In this document: piece by piece, positions 16,335-23,640 of the stretch
How the letters are laid out: each line of letters starts with the position of its first letter
Numbering within the stretch: position 1 is the stretch's first letter
Assembly (NCBI GenBank): GCA_964426355.1
Contig: CAYRRA010000045.1
Span: 1 to 24,770 of the forward strand
Reading direction: 5' to 3'
DNA: 24,770 nt
Source: JAJFTV01 sp964426355
GTDB taxonomy: Bacteria > Chloroflexota > Anaerolineae > Anaerolineales > Anaerolineaceae
Notes under the pieces: model-generated
The model's input: only the letters and a program-made list of their open reading frames with translations
The model's database searches: none
Told to the model about the DNA's origin: nothing
Made by a program: the position numbers and the translations under genes

Positions 16335-17822
16335 TTGAAAATCGAAAAAGAACTTCTCGAAAACCATCAGGTCAAAGTTGTAGCCGAATTTGAAACCGAG
16401 CAATTGGAAGGTTTTAGACGCCAGGCAGCTCGTAAAATTTCTCGTGACCATAAAATTCCTGGCTTCCGTCCTGGAAAAGCTCCCTATGATGTGATTCGCC
16501 GCATGTTTGGAGATGAAGCAATCGAAAACCAGGCAGTTGAACTGATGCTGGATGATGTTTATCCCAAGATGCTGGACGAAGCGGAGATTAAACCTTCAGG
16601 TCCCGGGGCGTTGGACAAAATTACCAGCACAAATCCGCCGATATTTGAATTTATCGTCCCTCTCCAGCCCGAGGTTGAAGTAGGCGAATATAAATCCATC
16701 CGCATCGATTACAAATATGAGCCTGTCACAGAAAAGGAAATCGAAGAAACTATCAAGAATATCCGTAACGGGTTTTCAACCGCTGTTCCAGTGGAGCGTG
16801 CAGCCCAAATTGGTGACCTGGTTGCCATCAAAATTCAAGGAACCCTCGTCAATCCTGGCGAAGATGAGGATGCAGAAATCGTGAAAGAAATGCCTCATCA
16901 GGTCAACCTTGTCGAAACTGAAGAAGAAGAAAACTGGCCCTATAAGGGGTTCTCTGCAGAACTGGTGGGTATGGCAAAAGGCGACCAGAAGAAGGTAACG
17001 CACTCATACTCAGAAGAAACGCGCTTTTCCCGTTTTGCCAACAAGGAAATCGAATTTCAAATCACTGTTGAGAACGTGAAAGAGATGGAATACCCTGAAT
17101 TGGACGATGAGTTCGCAAAAACACTCGGCGAATTCGAAAACATGGACAAACTGCGCGAAGTGATTGTCGAAAACCTGGAAAAGCAGAAACAGGAAGAATA
17201 CAACCAGGAATATCTCGGTGGCATCATGGATAAACTGGTCGAGATGTCCACAGTTAAATATGCTGCAAACACCCTGGATGAAGAAGTACAAAGCGTTCTT
17301 TCCTCCGTTGAACAGGATTTAGGTAGGAATAATCTTGATCTCGAAACTTATTTGAAATTCCAGAACAAGACAAAACCGGTGTTCCTCGAAGAAGAAATCA
17401 AACCTATTGCCATCCGCCGGCTGGAACGTTCTTTGATACTGGATGAGATTGCAAAGCAGGAAGCCATTGAAGTCAAGCAAGATGAACTTCATGCAGGTTT
17501 TTCTCAAACCATGAACGAGCTCTTCAGCACGCCAGGTTTCAAACGCCCCTCTTCCAACGAGGATATGCGCAAACTAGCAAATTATGTCTCCTTCGATACC
17601 GCCACACGCCTTTTAAACCAGAAAGTGAACAACGTGTTGATCCAAATTGCCAAGGGTGAATATGGTATGGTAACCGAAGAAGCAAAAGACGAACCTGCGC
17701 AGCCTGTTGAACAAACCGAAAAGAGCGAAGAATCAAGCCAGGTTGAGAAACCAGCCGAAGAAGCGCCAAAACCGCGTCGCCGAAAGAAAACTGAAAAAAC
17801 AGAAGAAGAAGCGAGCGAGTAA
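16335..17822 (+). CDS. tig: Trigger factor, ribosome-associated chaperone and prolyl isomerase
   Basis: The protein of 495 residues has the trigger factor order: an N-terminal ribosome-docking domain with the signature GFRPGKAPYDVIRRMFG, an FKBP-like isomerase domain (about 145-235) and the long helical chaperone domain, starting near PELDDEFAKTLGEFE. It binds nascent chains at the ribosome exit tunnel. A low-complexity tail of about 45 residues, first acidic (EEAKDEPAQPVEQTEKSEE) and then basic (PRRRKK), extends past the usual end. Start: TTG 16335 gives MKIEKELLENHQ, matching family N-termini, with AAGGA 8 nt upstream; ATG 16326 is possible but has its AAGG immediately adjacent. The open frame running back into the tRNA is not translated. 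It is followed 39 nt later by clpP, a widespread tig-clpP pairing. Confidence 0.95.
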   Translation: MKIEKELLENHQVKVVAEFETEQLEGFRRQAARKISRDHKIPGFRPGKAPYDVIRRMFGDEAIENQAVELMLDDVYPKMLDEAEIKPSGPGALDKITSTNPPIFEFIVPLQPEVEVGEYKSIRIDYKYEPVTEKEIEETIKNIRNGFSTAVPVERAAQIGDLVAIKIQGTLVNPGEDEDAEIVKEMPHQVNLVETEEEENWPYKGFSAELVGMAKGDQKKVTHSYSEETRFSRFANKEIEFQITVENVKEMEYPELDDEFAKTLGEFENMDKLREVIVENLEKQKQEEYNQEYLGGIMDKLVEMSTVKYAANTLDEEVQSVLSSVEQDLGRNNLDLETYLKFQNKTKPVFLEEEIKPIAIRRLERSLILDEIAKQEAIEVKQDELHAGFSQTMNELFSTPGFKRPSSNEDMRKLANYVSFDTATRLLNQKVNNVLIQIAKGEYGMVTEEAKDEPAQPVEQTEKSEESSQVEKPAEEAPKPRRRKKTEKTEEEASE

Positions 17823-17861
17823 TCTCTACGTGAAAAGAAACATTAAGGAAAGGAGTAATCA

Positions 17862-18476
17862 ATGTCTTTTGACAACATCCAATCGGTAATACCGATGGTG
17901 ATCGAATCTTCCGGTCGGGGCGAACGAGCGTATGATATTTTCTCGTTACTTCTTAAAGAACGTATCGTATTTCTTGGCACCCCAATCGATAATCAAATTG
18001 CCAATCTGATTGTTGCACAATTGCTTTTCCTCAATCGAGAGGACCCGGAAAAAGAAATCCAGATGTACATCAATTCTCCCGGTGGTGCGGTATATGCTGG
18101 TCTGGCAATTTATGACACCATGCAGATGATCCCCAACCCCATCAGCACGTATGCCATCGGTGCAACAGCCTCCTTCGGCACGGTGCTTCTGGCAGCAGGC
18201 ACTGCGGGTCGACGGTACGCACTGCCCCATGCGACTATCCATTTGCACCAACCGCTAGGCGGTGCTCAAGGTCAAGCATCCGATATCGAAATCCAGGCAA
18301 AAGAGATTTTACGGCTAAAAGCCCGTTTGAACGAAATCCTGGCGAAACACACCGGCAAGACTCGCGAAGCCATCGAACAGGATACCGAACGTGATTTTTA
18401 CCTCAGCGCAGATGGCGCAGTAGAATATGGGTTGATCGACCAGGTGCTGGAACCTGCCACCCCCGTTAAACCTTGA
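17862..18476 (+). CDS. clpP: ATP-dependent Clp protease proteolytic subunit
   Basis: The 204-residue ClpP serine peptidase forms the two-ring proteolytic chamber that ClpX or ClpA/C feeds. The catalytic triad is Ser104 (ATASFG), His129 (HLHQPLGG) and Asp178 (TERDFYLSA). The usual GMAASM around the serine reads IGATASFG, a mild variant. The N-terminal axial-loop and propeptide region (MSFDNIQSVIPMVIESSGRGER) is normal in length. A ribosome binding site GGAG lies 7 nt before the ATG. It follows tig by 39 nt, so it is probably cotranscribed, and is closed by a strong terminator. No clpX follows it in this window. Confidence 0.96.
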   Translation: MSFDNIQSVIPMVIESSGRGERAYDIFSLLLKERIVFLGTPIDNQIANLIVAQLLFLNREDPEKEIQMYINSPGGAVYAGLAIYDTMQMIPNPISTYAIGATASFGTVLLAAGTAGRRYALPHATIHLHQPLGGAQGQASDIEIQAKEILRLKARLNEILAKHTGKTREAIEQDTERDFYLSADGAVEYGLIDQVLEPATPVKP

Positions 18477-18501
18477 TCTACTTCCATTAATTAATTTGAA
18501 T

Positions 18502-18531
18502 GCCGGAATGCTTCGTGCCTTCCGGCTTTTT
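18502..18531 (+). terminator. Rho-independent terminator after clpP
   Basis: GCCGGAA (18502-18508) pairs with TTCCGGC (18520-18526) around an 11-nt loop and is followed directly by TTTTT. It closes the tRNA-Leu-tig-clpP unit 25 nt after the clpP stop. Confidence 0.88.
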
Positions 18532-18561
18532 AAACCCGTTTGAGCATTTTTGAGACGTACC

Positions 18562-19377
18562 ATGATTGAAAAAAGACAAATAATTAAAGCACTAATACTC
18601 GATATGGATGGAGTCATCTGGCGCAGTTACCAACCCATCGGCAACCTCCCCTGGGCTTTCCAAACCATGCAAACCTTGGGGCTGAAAGCTGCCCTGGCTA
18701 CCAATAACTCTTCAAAAACACGGAGCAAATATCTGCAAAAATTAGCAGAACTGGGCGTAACGATTCAGCCTGAACAAATTTTCACCTCCTCAAATGCAAT
18801 GGCATATTTACTCAAGAATCGTTTTCCACAAGGCGGACCGCTGTTTATCATCGGAGAAGAAGGGCTGCTGCAACCACTCACTGAAGCAGGGTTTTACCAT
18901 CAGGAAGAGAACGTCCTGGCAGTTGTGGCTGGGTTAGATCGCAGATTCTCCTTTGAACTGTTAAGCAAAGCCACCTTCTTAATCCGGTCAGGGTTGCCAT
19001 TTTATGGGACAAATCCCGACCGGTCTTTTCCGACCCCCAAAGGATTGGGACCAGGAGCTGGAGCGATCATGGCTGCCATCGAAGCAGCCACGGATGTACC
19101 CCCGATCATCGCTGGAAAGCCATCAGAAAAAATGATTCAGCCTGTTTTGGAATACCTGGAAGTTGCACCTGAAAATGCGTTAATCGTGGGAGACCGGATT
19201 GAAACCGATATCCTCTCCGGTCAAAATGCAGGCTGCCAGACCGCATTGGTCCTTTCCGGTGTAAGCACCCTGGAGGATTACCAGAATTGCAATCCCAAGC
19301 CAGACTATATTGCCCAAGACCTGCAGTCGTTGATCCAAACGCTTTTTTTATCTGATACAAAGAAACCCACATCCTGA
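18562..19377 (+). CDS. HAD-IIA family hydrolase (NagD / phosphoglycolate or nitrophenyl phosphatase-like)
   Basis: The 271-residue protein is a haloacid dehalogenase superfamily phosphatase of subfamily IIA. Motif I LDMDGVIW carries the nucleophile Asp14 and general acid Asp16, motif II is ATNNSSKT, the lysine of GKPSEKM is motif III, and motif IV is VGDRIETDI. The C2-type cap lies between motifs II and III. Members dephosphorylate small sugar phosphates, nucleotides or 2-phosphoglycolate; the substrate is not fixed by sequence. Start: the frame opens at TTG 18550, but ATG 18562 has GAG at suitable distance and gives the typical N-terminus. It starts 30 nt after the clpP terminator and no clear promoter was seen, so partial read-through may drive it. 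rlmN follows 41 nt downstream. Confidence 0.9.
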   Translation: MIEKRQIIKALILDMDGVIWRSYQPIGNLPWAFQTMQTLGLKAALATNNSSKTRSKYLQKLAELGVTIQPEQIFTSSNAMAYLLKNRFPQGGPLFIIGEEGLLQPLTEAGFYHQEENVLAVVAGLDRRFSFELLSKATFLIRSGLPFYGTNPDRSFPTPKGLGPGAGAIMAAIEAATDVPPIIAGKPSEKMIQPVLEYLEVAPENALIVGDRIETDILSGQNAGCQTALVLSGVSTLEDYQNCNPKPDYIAQDLQSLIQTLFLSDTKKPTS

Positions 19378-19418
19378 TCAGGGTTGTGGAGGAAAACATA
19401 TCACCCTGGAATACTGGC

Positions 19419-20474
19419 ATGAATACGAAACACTTTGAATCTGTTTACAATTTGGATATAGAATCGATTCGCCAGATGCTGACCGAAATCGGTGAGCCTG
19501 CTTATCGAGCTAAACAGGTTTGGGAAGGGGTCTATAAACATTTATGGGACCAACCCGATCATTTCACCAGTCTTCCAAAAACATTGCGCGACAAAATCCT
19601 TGGCGTGTTCCAATTTTCGACGATTAAACCCACGGATAGATGGTTTTCAAACGATGGCGAAACTGAAAAGACACTCTTTTCACTGTATGATGAAAATTTA
19701 ATTGAAACCATTCTCATGCATTATCGAGATCGCAACAGTCTATGTATCTCCTCTCAGGCAGGTTGTGCTTTGAATTGCGCATTTTGCGCCACCGGGCAAA
19801 TGGGCTTTACAAGAGACCTGTCCAGCGGTGAGATCATCGAGCAAGTGCTCTGGCATGCTCGTTACCTGAAAAAGCAAGACAGGCAATTGACCAATATTGT
19901 GTTGATGGGAATGGGTGAACCCTTCTTGAATTATGAAAATGTGATGGCTGGCATCAACCGGTTAAATAACCAGGACGGGTTTGGCTTTGGAGAAAGGCGT
20001 TTTACCATTTCCACCGCGGGCATCGTCCCGGCAATTCATCGATTTGCAAATGAAAAACGGCAAATCAACCTGGCTGTCAGCCTCCATGCTGCGAATGACG
20101 AACTTCGCACCTCGCTGATGCCGATTAACAAGAAATATTCTTTAACTGCACTGAGGCAGGCATGCCTTGAATACACACAAATCACCAAGCGCAGAATAAC
20201 CTTTGAATGGGCATTGATAGAGGGCGTAAATGATCAGCTGCTTGATGCACAGCAACTCCTTCACTGGACAAAAAATATGCTCTGTCATGTTAATTTGATC
20301 CCCCTCAACCCTACGAGCAAATACAAGAAAAGCGCACCCTCAGAGCAAAATCTTTATCAATTCAAACAAGTCCTGGATAAAGCCGGGCTACCCAATTCCA
20401 TCCGGCTTCGGAGAGGTATCGACATTCAAGCAGGATGCGGACAATTGGCAGCACAGCATCGTTCTAACGCATGA
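19419..20474 (+). CDS. rlmN: RlmN, dual-specificity 23S rRNA A2503 / tRNA A37 C2-methyltransferase (radical SAM)
   Basis: The 351-residue enzyme uses a radical SAM mechanism to place a C2 methyl group on adenine 2503 of 23S rRNA and on A37 of some tRNAs. The cluster cysteines are Cys116, Cys120 and Cys123 (CALNCAFC). The two mechanism cysteines are Cys109 (LCISSQ) and Cys340 near the end (IQAGCGQL). GMGEPFLNYENV and SLHAANDELR are the SAM-binding and family motifs. The N-terminal HhH-like domain (about 5-65) binds RNA. Start is uncertain: the frame opens with GTG at 19386 beside a GGAGG that is too close to serve it, and ATG 19419 has only a weak GGA, but the latter agrees with family length. 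Its stop codon overlaps the ftsY promoter. Confidence 0.94.
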   Translation: MNTKHFESVYNLDIESIRQMLTEIGEPAYRAKQVWEGVYKHLWDQPDHFTSLPKTLRDKILGVFQFSTIKPTDRWFSNDGETEKTLFSLYDENLIETILMHYRDRNSLCISSQAGCALNCAFCATGQMGFTRDLSSGEIIEQVLWHARYLKKQDRQLTNIVLMGMGEPFLNYENVMAGINRLNNQDGFGFGERRFTISTAGIVPAIHRFANEKRQINLAVSLHAANDELRTSLMPINKKYSLTALRQACLEYTQITKRRITFEWALIEGVNDQLLDAQQLLHWTKNMLCHVNLIPLNPTSKYKKSAPSEQNLYQFKQVLDKAGLPNSIRLRRGIDIQAGCGQLAAQHRSNA

Positions 20475-20480
20475 TATAAT
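20472..20480 (+). promoter_or_regulatory. Extended -10 promoter of ftsY, overlapping the rlmN stop codon
   Basis: TGA TATAAT is a perfect extended -10 element. The TGA is also the stop codon of rlmN. The expected start of transcription is 20486-20489, at or next to the ftsY ATG (20489), so the transcript would be leaderless. The -35 position is not conserved; a TTGGCA at 20445-20450 is too far away for normal spacing. Confidence 0.55.
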
Positions 20481-20488
20481 CTCGAAAT

Positions 20489-21439
20489 ATGTCAGACATC
20501 ATCAACAAATGGAAAAACGGTTTAGACCGCACTCGTAAAGCAGCTTTTGGGAGAATAGCCAGTCTTCTTGGTGCTTCTGAAATCGATCACGATACATGGG
20601 ACGAATTGGAAGCAATCTTGATTCAAGCTGACCTGGGGATTGGACCGACTCAATCCATAATTTCATCCCTCCAAAAAACGGTTCGCGCAGATGGACTGAC
20701 GCGCGCTGATCAATTACAAAAAGCCTTACGTTCAGAACTTTTAAACCGCCTGGATGTACCTCCAGTTTTTGATTTTGAACCGTATCAACCGGCTGTGATC
20801 ATGCTGGTGGGTGTAAACGGGTCAGGAAAAACCACAACCACAGCCAAATTAGGAAAGCTTTTCCAGATGAAGAAGAAAAGCGTCCTCTTTGCCGCTGCCG
20901 ATACCTTCCGCGCTGCAGCCATCGATCAATTGCAGGTGTGGGGAGACAGGCTCAATCTGCCAGTCATCAGCGGACAACCCAACAGTGATCCAGGCGCAGT
21001 CGCATTCGATGCCATCCAATCCGCCATCGCCAGAAAAATCGATATCGTTATTGTGGATACGGCTGGCAGGCTGCATACCCGGTACAATTTGATGGAAGAG
21101 CTTAAAAAAGTGCATCGTGTTTGTGGAAAAGCCCTTCCGGGTGCTCCCCATGCGGTATGGTTAATCCTGGATGCCACCACGGGTCAAAACGCATTAATCC
21201 AGGCACGGTCATTCAAACAGGCTGTGGATATCAATGGGATCATCCTCGCCAAACTGGACTCTTCTGCTCGAGGTGGGATGACCTTTGCAATCCAGCAGGA
21301 ACTCGGTGTGCCCATTCTTTTCGCTGGTTTAGGCGAAAAAATGGAAGATATGGAACCATTCGACCGAGAGAAATTCGTCGACAGCATCCTGACCGGTTCG
21401 CACAATTTGTCGTATCCAAATTCCAACCAGAAATATTGA
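20489..21439 (+). CDS. ftsY: FtsY, signal recognition particle receptor GTPase
   Basis: The 316-residue SRP receptor docks Ffh-ribosome complexes to the inner membrane for co-translational insertion. It consists of the NG domain only: a helical N domain (about 1-90), G1 GVNGSGKTTTTAKL, the DTFRAAA insertion-box region, G3 DTAGR, G4 AKLD (the usual first Thr is Ala) and the closing SSARGG/GLGEKMEDMEPFD. The acidic A domain of E. coli FtsY is missing, as in many other phyla; membrane contact would use the short N-terminal helix with KWKNGLDRTRKAAFGR. No ribosome binding site precedes the ATG. Together with the adjacent extended -10 box, this suggests a leaderless mRNA. prfB begins 77 nt downstream on the same strand. 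Confidence 0.95.
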   Translation: MSDIINKWKNGLDRTRKAAFGRIASLLGASEIDHDTWDELEAILIQADLGIGPTQSIISSLQKTVRADGLTRADQLQKALRSELLNRLDVPPVFDFEPYQPAVIMLVGVNGSGKTTTTAKLGKLFQMKKKSVLFAAADTFRAAAIDQLQVWGDRLNLPVISGQPNSDPGAVAFDAIQSAIARKIDIVIVDTAGRLHTRYNLMEELKKVHRVCGKALPGAPHAVWLILDATTGQNALIQARSFKQAVDINGIILAKLDSSARGGMTFAIQQELGVPILFAGLGEKMEDMEPFDREKFVDSILTGSHNLSYPNSNQKY

Positions 21440-21516
21440 ACTGACCACCTGAATCTTTGTTTTCAATCGTAATTTCTACTCTTTACGAGACATAAACCTT
21501 TTATTAAGGATACAAA

Positions 21517-22597
21517 ATGCAAGATTTAATCGAACAATTTAAGGGTTGCCGCCAACAATACAACATCCTTCAGGAGCATCTTTGACTTAGCAGAAAAAGA
21601 AAAAGAATTAGCGTTTCTTCAAAGTAAAACCGAAGCCACTGACCTGTGGGATGATTACGCGAACGCACAGACGCTGATGAAAAAATTCACCGATCTGCGC
21701 GACGAAATCCAGGGTTGGAAAAACCTGGAAAATCGGATTTCCACCTCACTTGAATTGGCTGAGTTTGAAGATGAGAGCCTGCGTGATGAACTGACGCATG
21801 AATTGGAAGCAATCCAGAAAGAATTATCCCAACGTGAAATGGATGTGCTTCTTTCAGGACCGTATGATAAAGGGGGGGCACTGCTGGCAATTCACGCTGG
21901 TGCGGGCGGAACCGATTCGCAGGATTGGGCTGAAATGCTCATGCGAATGTACTTGCGTTGGGCAGAACAACATCACTTTGAGACGGATATTCTCGACCTC
22001 ACACAGGGTGAAGAAGCGGGAATCAAGAGCACGACCATCGCTGTTGATGGGCGATTTGCGTATGGTTTTCTCCGGGCGGAAAAGGGAGTACATCGACTGG
22101 TTCGCCTTTCCCCCTTCGATTCAAATCACCGCAGGCACACCTCTTTTGCCCTGATTGAAGTACTGCCAGAAGTTACGTCGCATGACCCTGAGGTCAAAAT
22201 TAACCCAGATGATCTGCGAGTGGATGTATTTCGGTCTTCTGGGGCAGGCGGTCAGAATGTACAGAAGAACGCCACTGCCATACGGATTACCCATACCCCG
22301 TCAGGTATTGTGGTTACCTGTCAAAACGAACGATCTCAGGTACAGAATCGTGAAAATGCGATGCGCGTTCTACGTTCCCGTTTGTTGGAAATCCAGAAAC
22401 AAAAGCAAAGTGAAGAAGTGGCTGAGATTAAAGGCGAGTTTACCAAAGCAGAATGGGGCAGCCAGATTCGCTCGTATGTACTCCACCCTTACCAGATGGT
22501 CAAAGACCACCGCACAGAGTTTGAGACCGGAAACACACAAGCCGTCCTGGATGGCGAGCTGGATGGATTTATCGAAGCTTACCTGCGGATGAAATAA
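21517..22597 (+). CDS. prfB: Peptide chain release factor 2, with programmed +1 frameshift
   Basis: RF2 reads UGA and UAA stop codons and triggers peptide release. The gene is in two frames: ATG 21517 (AAGGA 7 nt upstream) opens 22 codons ending in an in-frame TGA at 21583. A +1 shift at CTT continues from GAC at 21584 to the TAA at 22597, giving 359 residues, the normal RF2 length. The recoding signal is an internal AGGAG followed by CAT CTT TGA C, almost as in E. coli. In the second frame are the stop-recognition SPF (198-200) and the catalytic GGQ (244-246, in SSGAGGQNVQKNATAIR). Low RF2 slows termination at the TGA and favours the shift, so the protein regulates its own synthesis. An ATG at 21677 begins a 306-residue frame that lacks much of domain 1 and is unlikely to be the real start. 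Confidence 0.95.
21572..21586 (+). other. prfB: Programmed +1 ribosomal frameshift site of prfB
   Basis: The site consists of an internal Shine-Dalgarno-like AGGAG (21572-21576), three bases (CAT), the slippery CTT (21580-21582), the in-frame stop TGA (21583-21585) and a following C. The spacing of the internal ribosome binding site to CTT and the poor stop context TGAC match the known bacterial prfB element. Peptidyl-tRNA-Leu slips from CUU to UUU, skipping one base. Confidence 0.93.
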
Positions 22598-22605
22598 TTG
22601 AATTC

Positions 22606-23583
22606 TTAGAAGCCATCGTTCATTCTTGCTTCCTGGATGATGGCTTCAAGATCGTTGGTTGTCATGCCGTCAGATATCACCATTCGGCTCAGATAAAACA
22701 GCGACCAGGGATAATGGCTGACATGCTTGCCCAATCCCACCGCCGCACTATAACCGTACTGCCATGATTTCCGGTAAATAAAATCATTGCCGGCTCCATA
22801 CGGGTATGCAAAGGTGGTCAATGGCAGGTTTAATTTCCTTTCCAACAACACCCGCGGTTGATACATTTCGTAGTTAAGATCAGATACCGTTGTCAGGTTT
22901 TGGTGAGACATGCTGTGAACGCCAAATTCCCATCCTGATTCCGCCATCATACGCACCTGCTCGGTGCTGATACACCCTTCTGCATCCAAGCAAAAACCGA
23001 TTAAATATGCCGTTGCGACCATACCGCGTGATTTCATCACCGGATAAGCATATTGATAAAGGTCATCATATCCATCATCGAACGTGATGAGAATTGGTTT
23101 TTCTGGCAGATACGTCCCTTTTGTCAATGCATCTGCCAACTGCGAAATCGTGATAGTCGTGTATCCTTGCTGTGTAACCCATTCCATGTGCTGTTCAAAT
23201 AAATCAAGAGCCAGGTAATACTCATTGTCAATCTCTTCCGGGGTGATGTGATGGTAGAGTAAGATGGGGGCTGTCACCGGTAGTTCCGAATCATGCCAGA
23301 CCCAGTCATCTCTGGAGGATTCCTCAGTGAGTGTCTGTGTGGGTATCTCAATGGTGGCAGAAGGTGCAGGTTCAACAGGCACAGTAGCTGTTGGAACCAC
23401 AACAGATTGAATCATCACAGGCGTTTCTGTGAAGACAAAGGGGGTATCGATAACAATCCGATCGGTCGCGGTAATGCCGAAACTTTCGGTAACAACAGGT
23501 TTTTTGTTGTCCGAAGAACAACCTGTGAATAAGATTAAACTTTCAAACAGCAGAATGAAAATCACAACGATGCGCTTCACCAA
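22606..23583 (-). CDS. Polysaccharide deacetylase (carbohydrate esterase 4) lipoprotein
   Basis: The 325-residue protein begins with a lipoprotein signal: basic start, hydrophobic segment and a lipobox ending FTGC (Cys22). A Thr/Pro/Val-rich spacer (about 30-90) leads to a NodB/CE4 domain. Its metal and catalytic motifs are TFDDGYDD (motif 1, base and metal Asp), HSMSHQNL (motif 2, His pair) and FAYPYGAGN (motif 3). Such enzymes remove N-acetyl groups from peptidoglycan, chitin or exopolysaccharide. It should be anchored on the outer face of the cytoplasmic membrane. Start: TTG 23583 or the next codon, GTG 23580; both fit the GAGGA ribosome binding site. It follows pfkA by 57 nt and converges on prfB with only 8 nt between the stop codons. 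Confidence 0.9.
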   Translation of the reverse strand: MVKRIVVIFILLFESLILFTGCSSDNKKPVVTESFGITATDRIVIDTPFVFTETPVMIQSVVVPTATVPVEPAPSATIEIPTQTLTEESSRDDWVWHDSELPVTAPILLYHHITPEEIDNEYYLALDLFEQHMEWVTQQGYTTITISQLADALTKGTYLPEKPILITFDDGYDDLYQYAYPVMKSRGMVATAYLIGFCLDAEGCISTEQVRMMAESGWEFGVHSMSHQNLTTVSDLNYEMYQPRVLLERKLNLPLTTFAYPYGAGNDFIYRKSWQYGYSAAVGLGKHVSHYPWSLFYLSRMVISDGMTTNDLEAIIQEARMNDGF

Positions 23584-23616
23584 TAATTTCCTCGACCAAG
23601 AATTACGTTCATCTTC

Positions 23617-23639
23617 TTTTCGCTAATTCTATGCGAAAA
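23617..23639. repeat. Perfect 7-bp inverted repeat between pfkA and the deacetylase gene
   Basis: TTTTCGC (23617-23623) and GCGAAAA (23633-23639) are perfectly complementary around a 9-nt loop, beginning 1 nt after the pfkA stop. No U-run follows on the minus strand, so it is not a typical terminator; it may protect the pfkA mRNA end or attenuate read-through. The loop contains TAGAAT on the minus strand, a possible -10 for the deacetylase. Confidence 0.4.
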
Positions 23640-23640
23640 A

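Noticed and set aside
21677..22597. Release factor 2 as a 306-residue protein starting at ATG 21677
   Set aside because: It lacks much of domain 1, and an in-frame upstream part joined by a recognisable frameshift site gives the full length.
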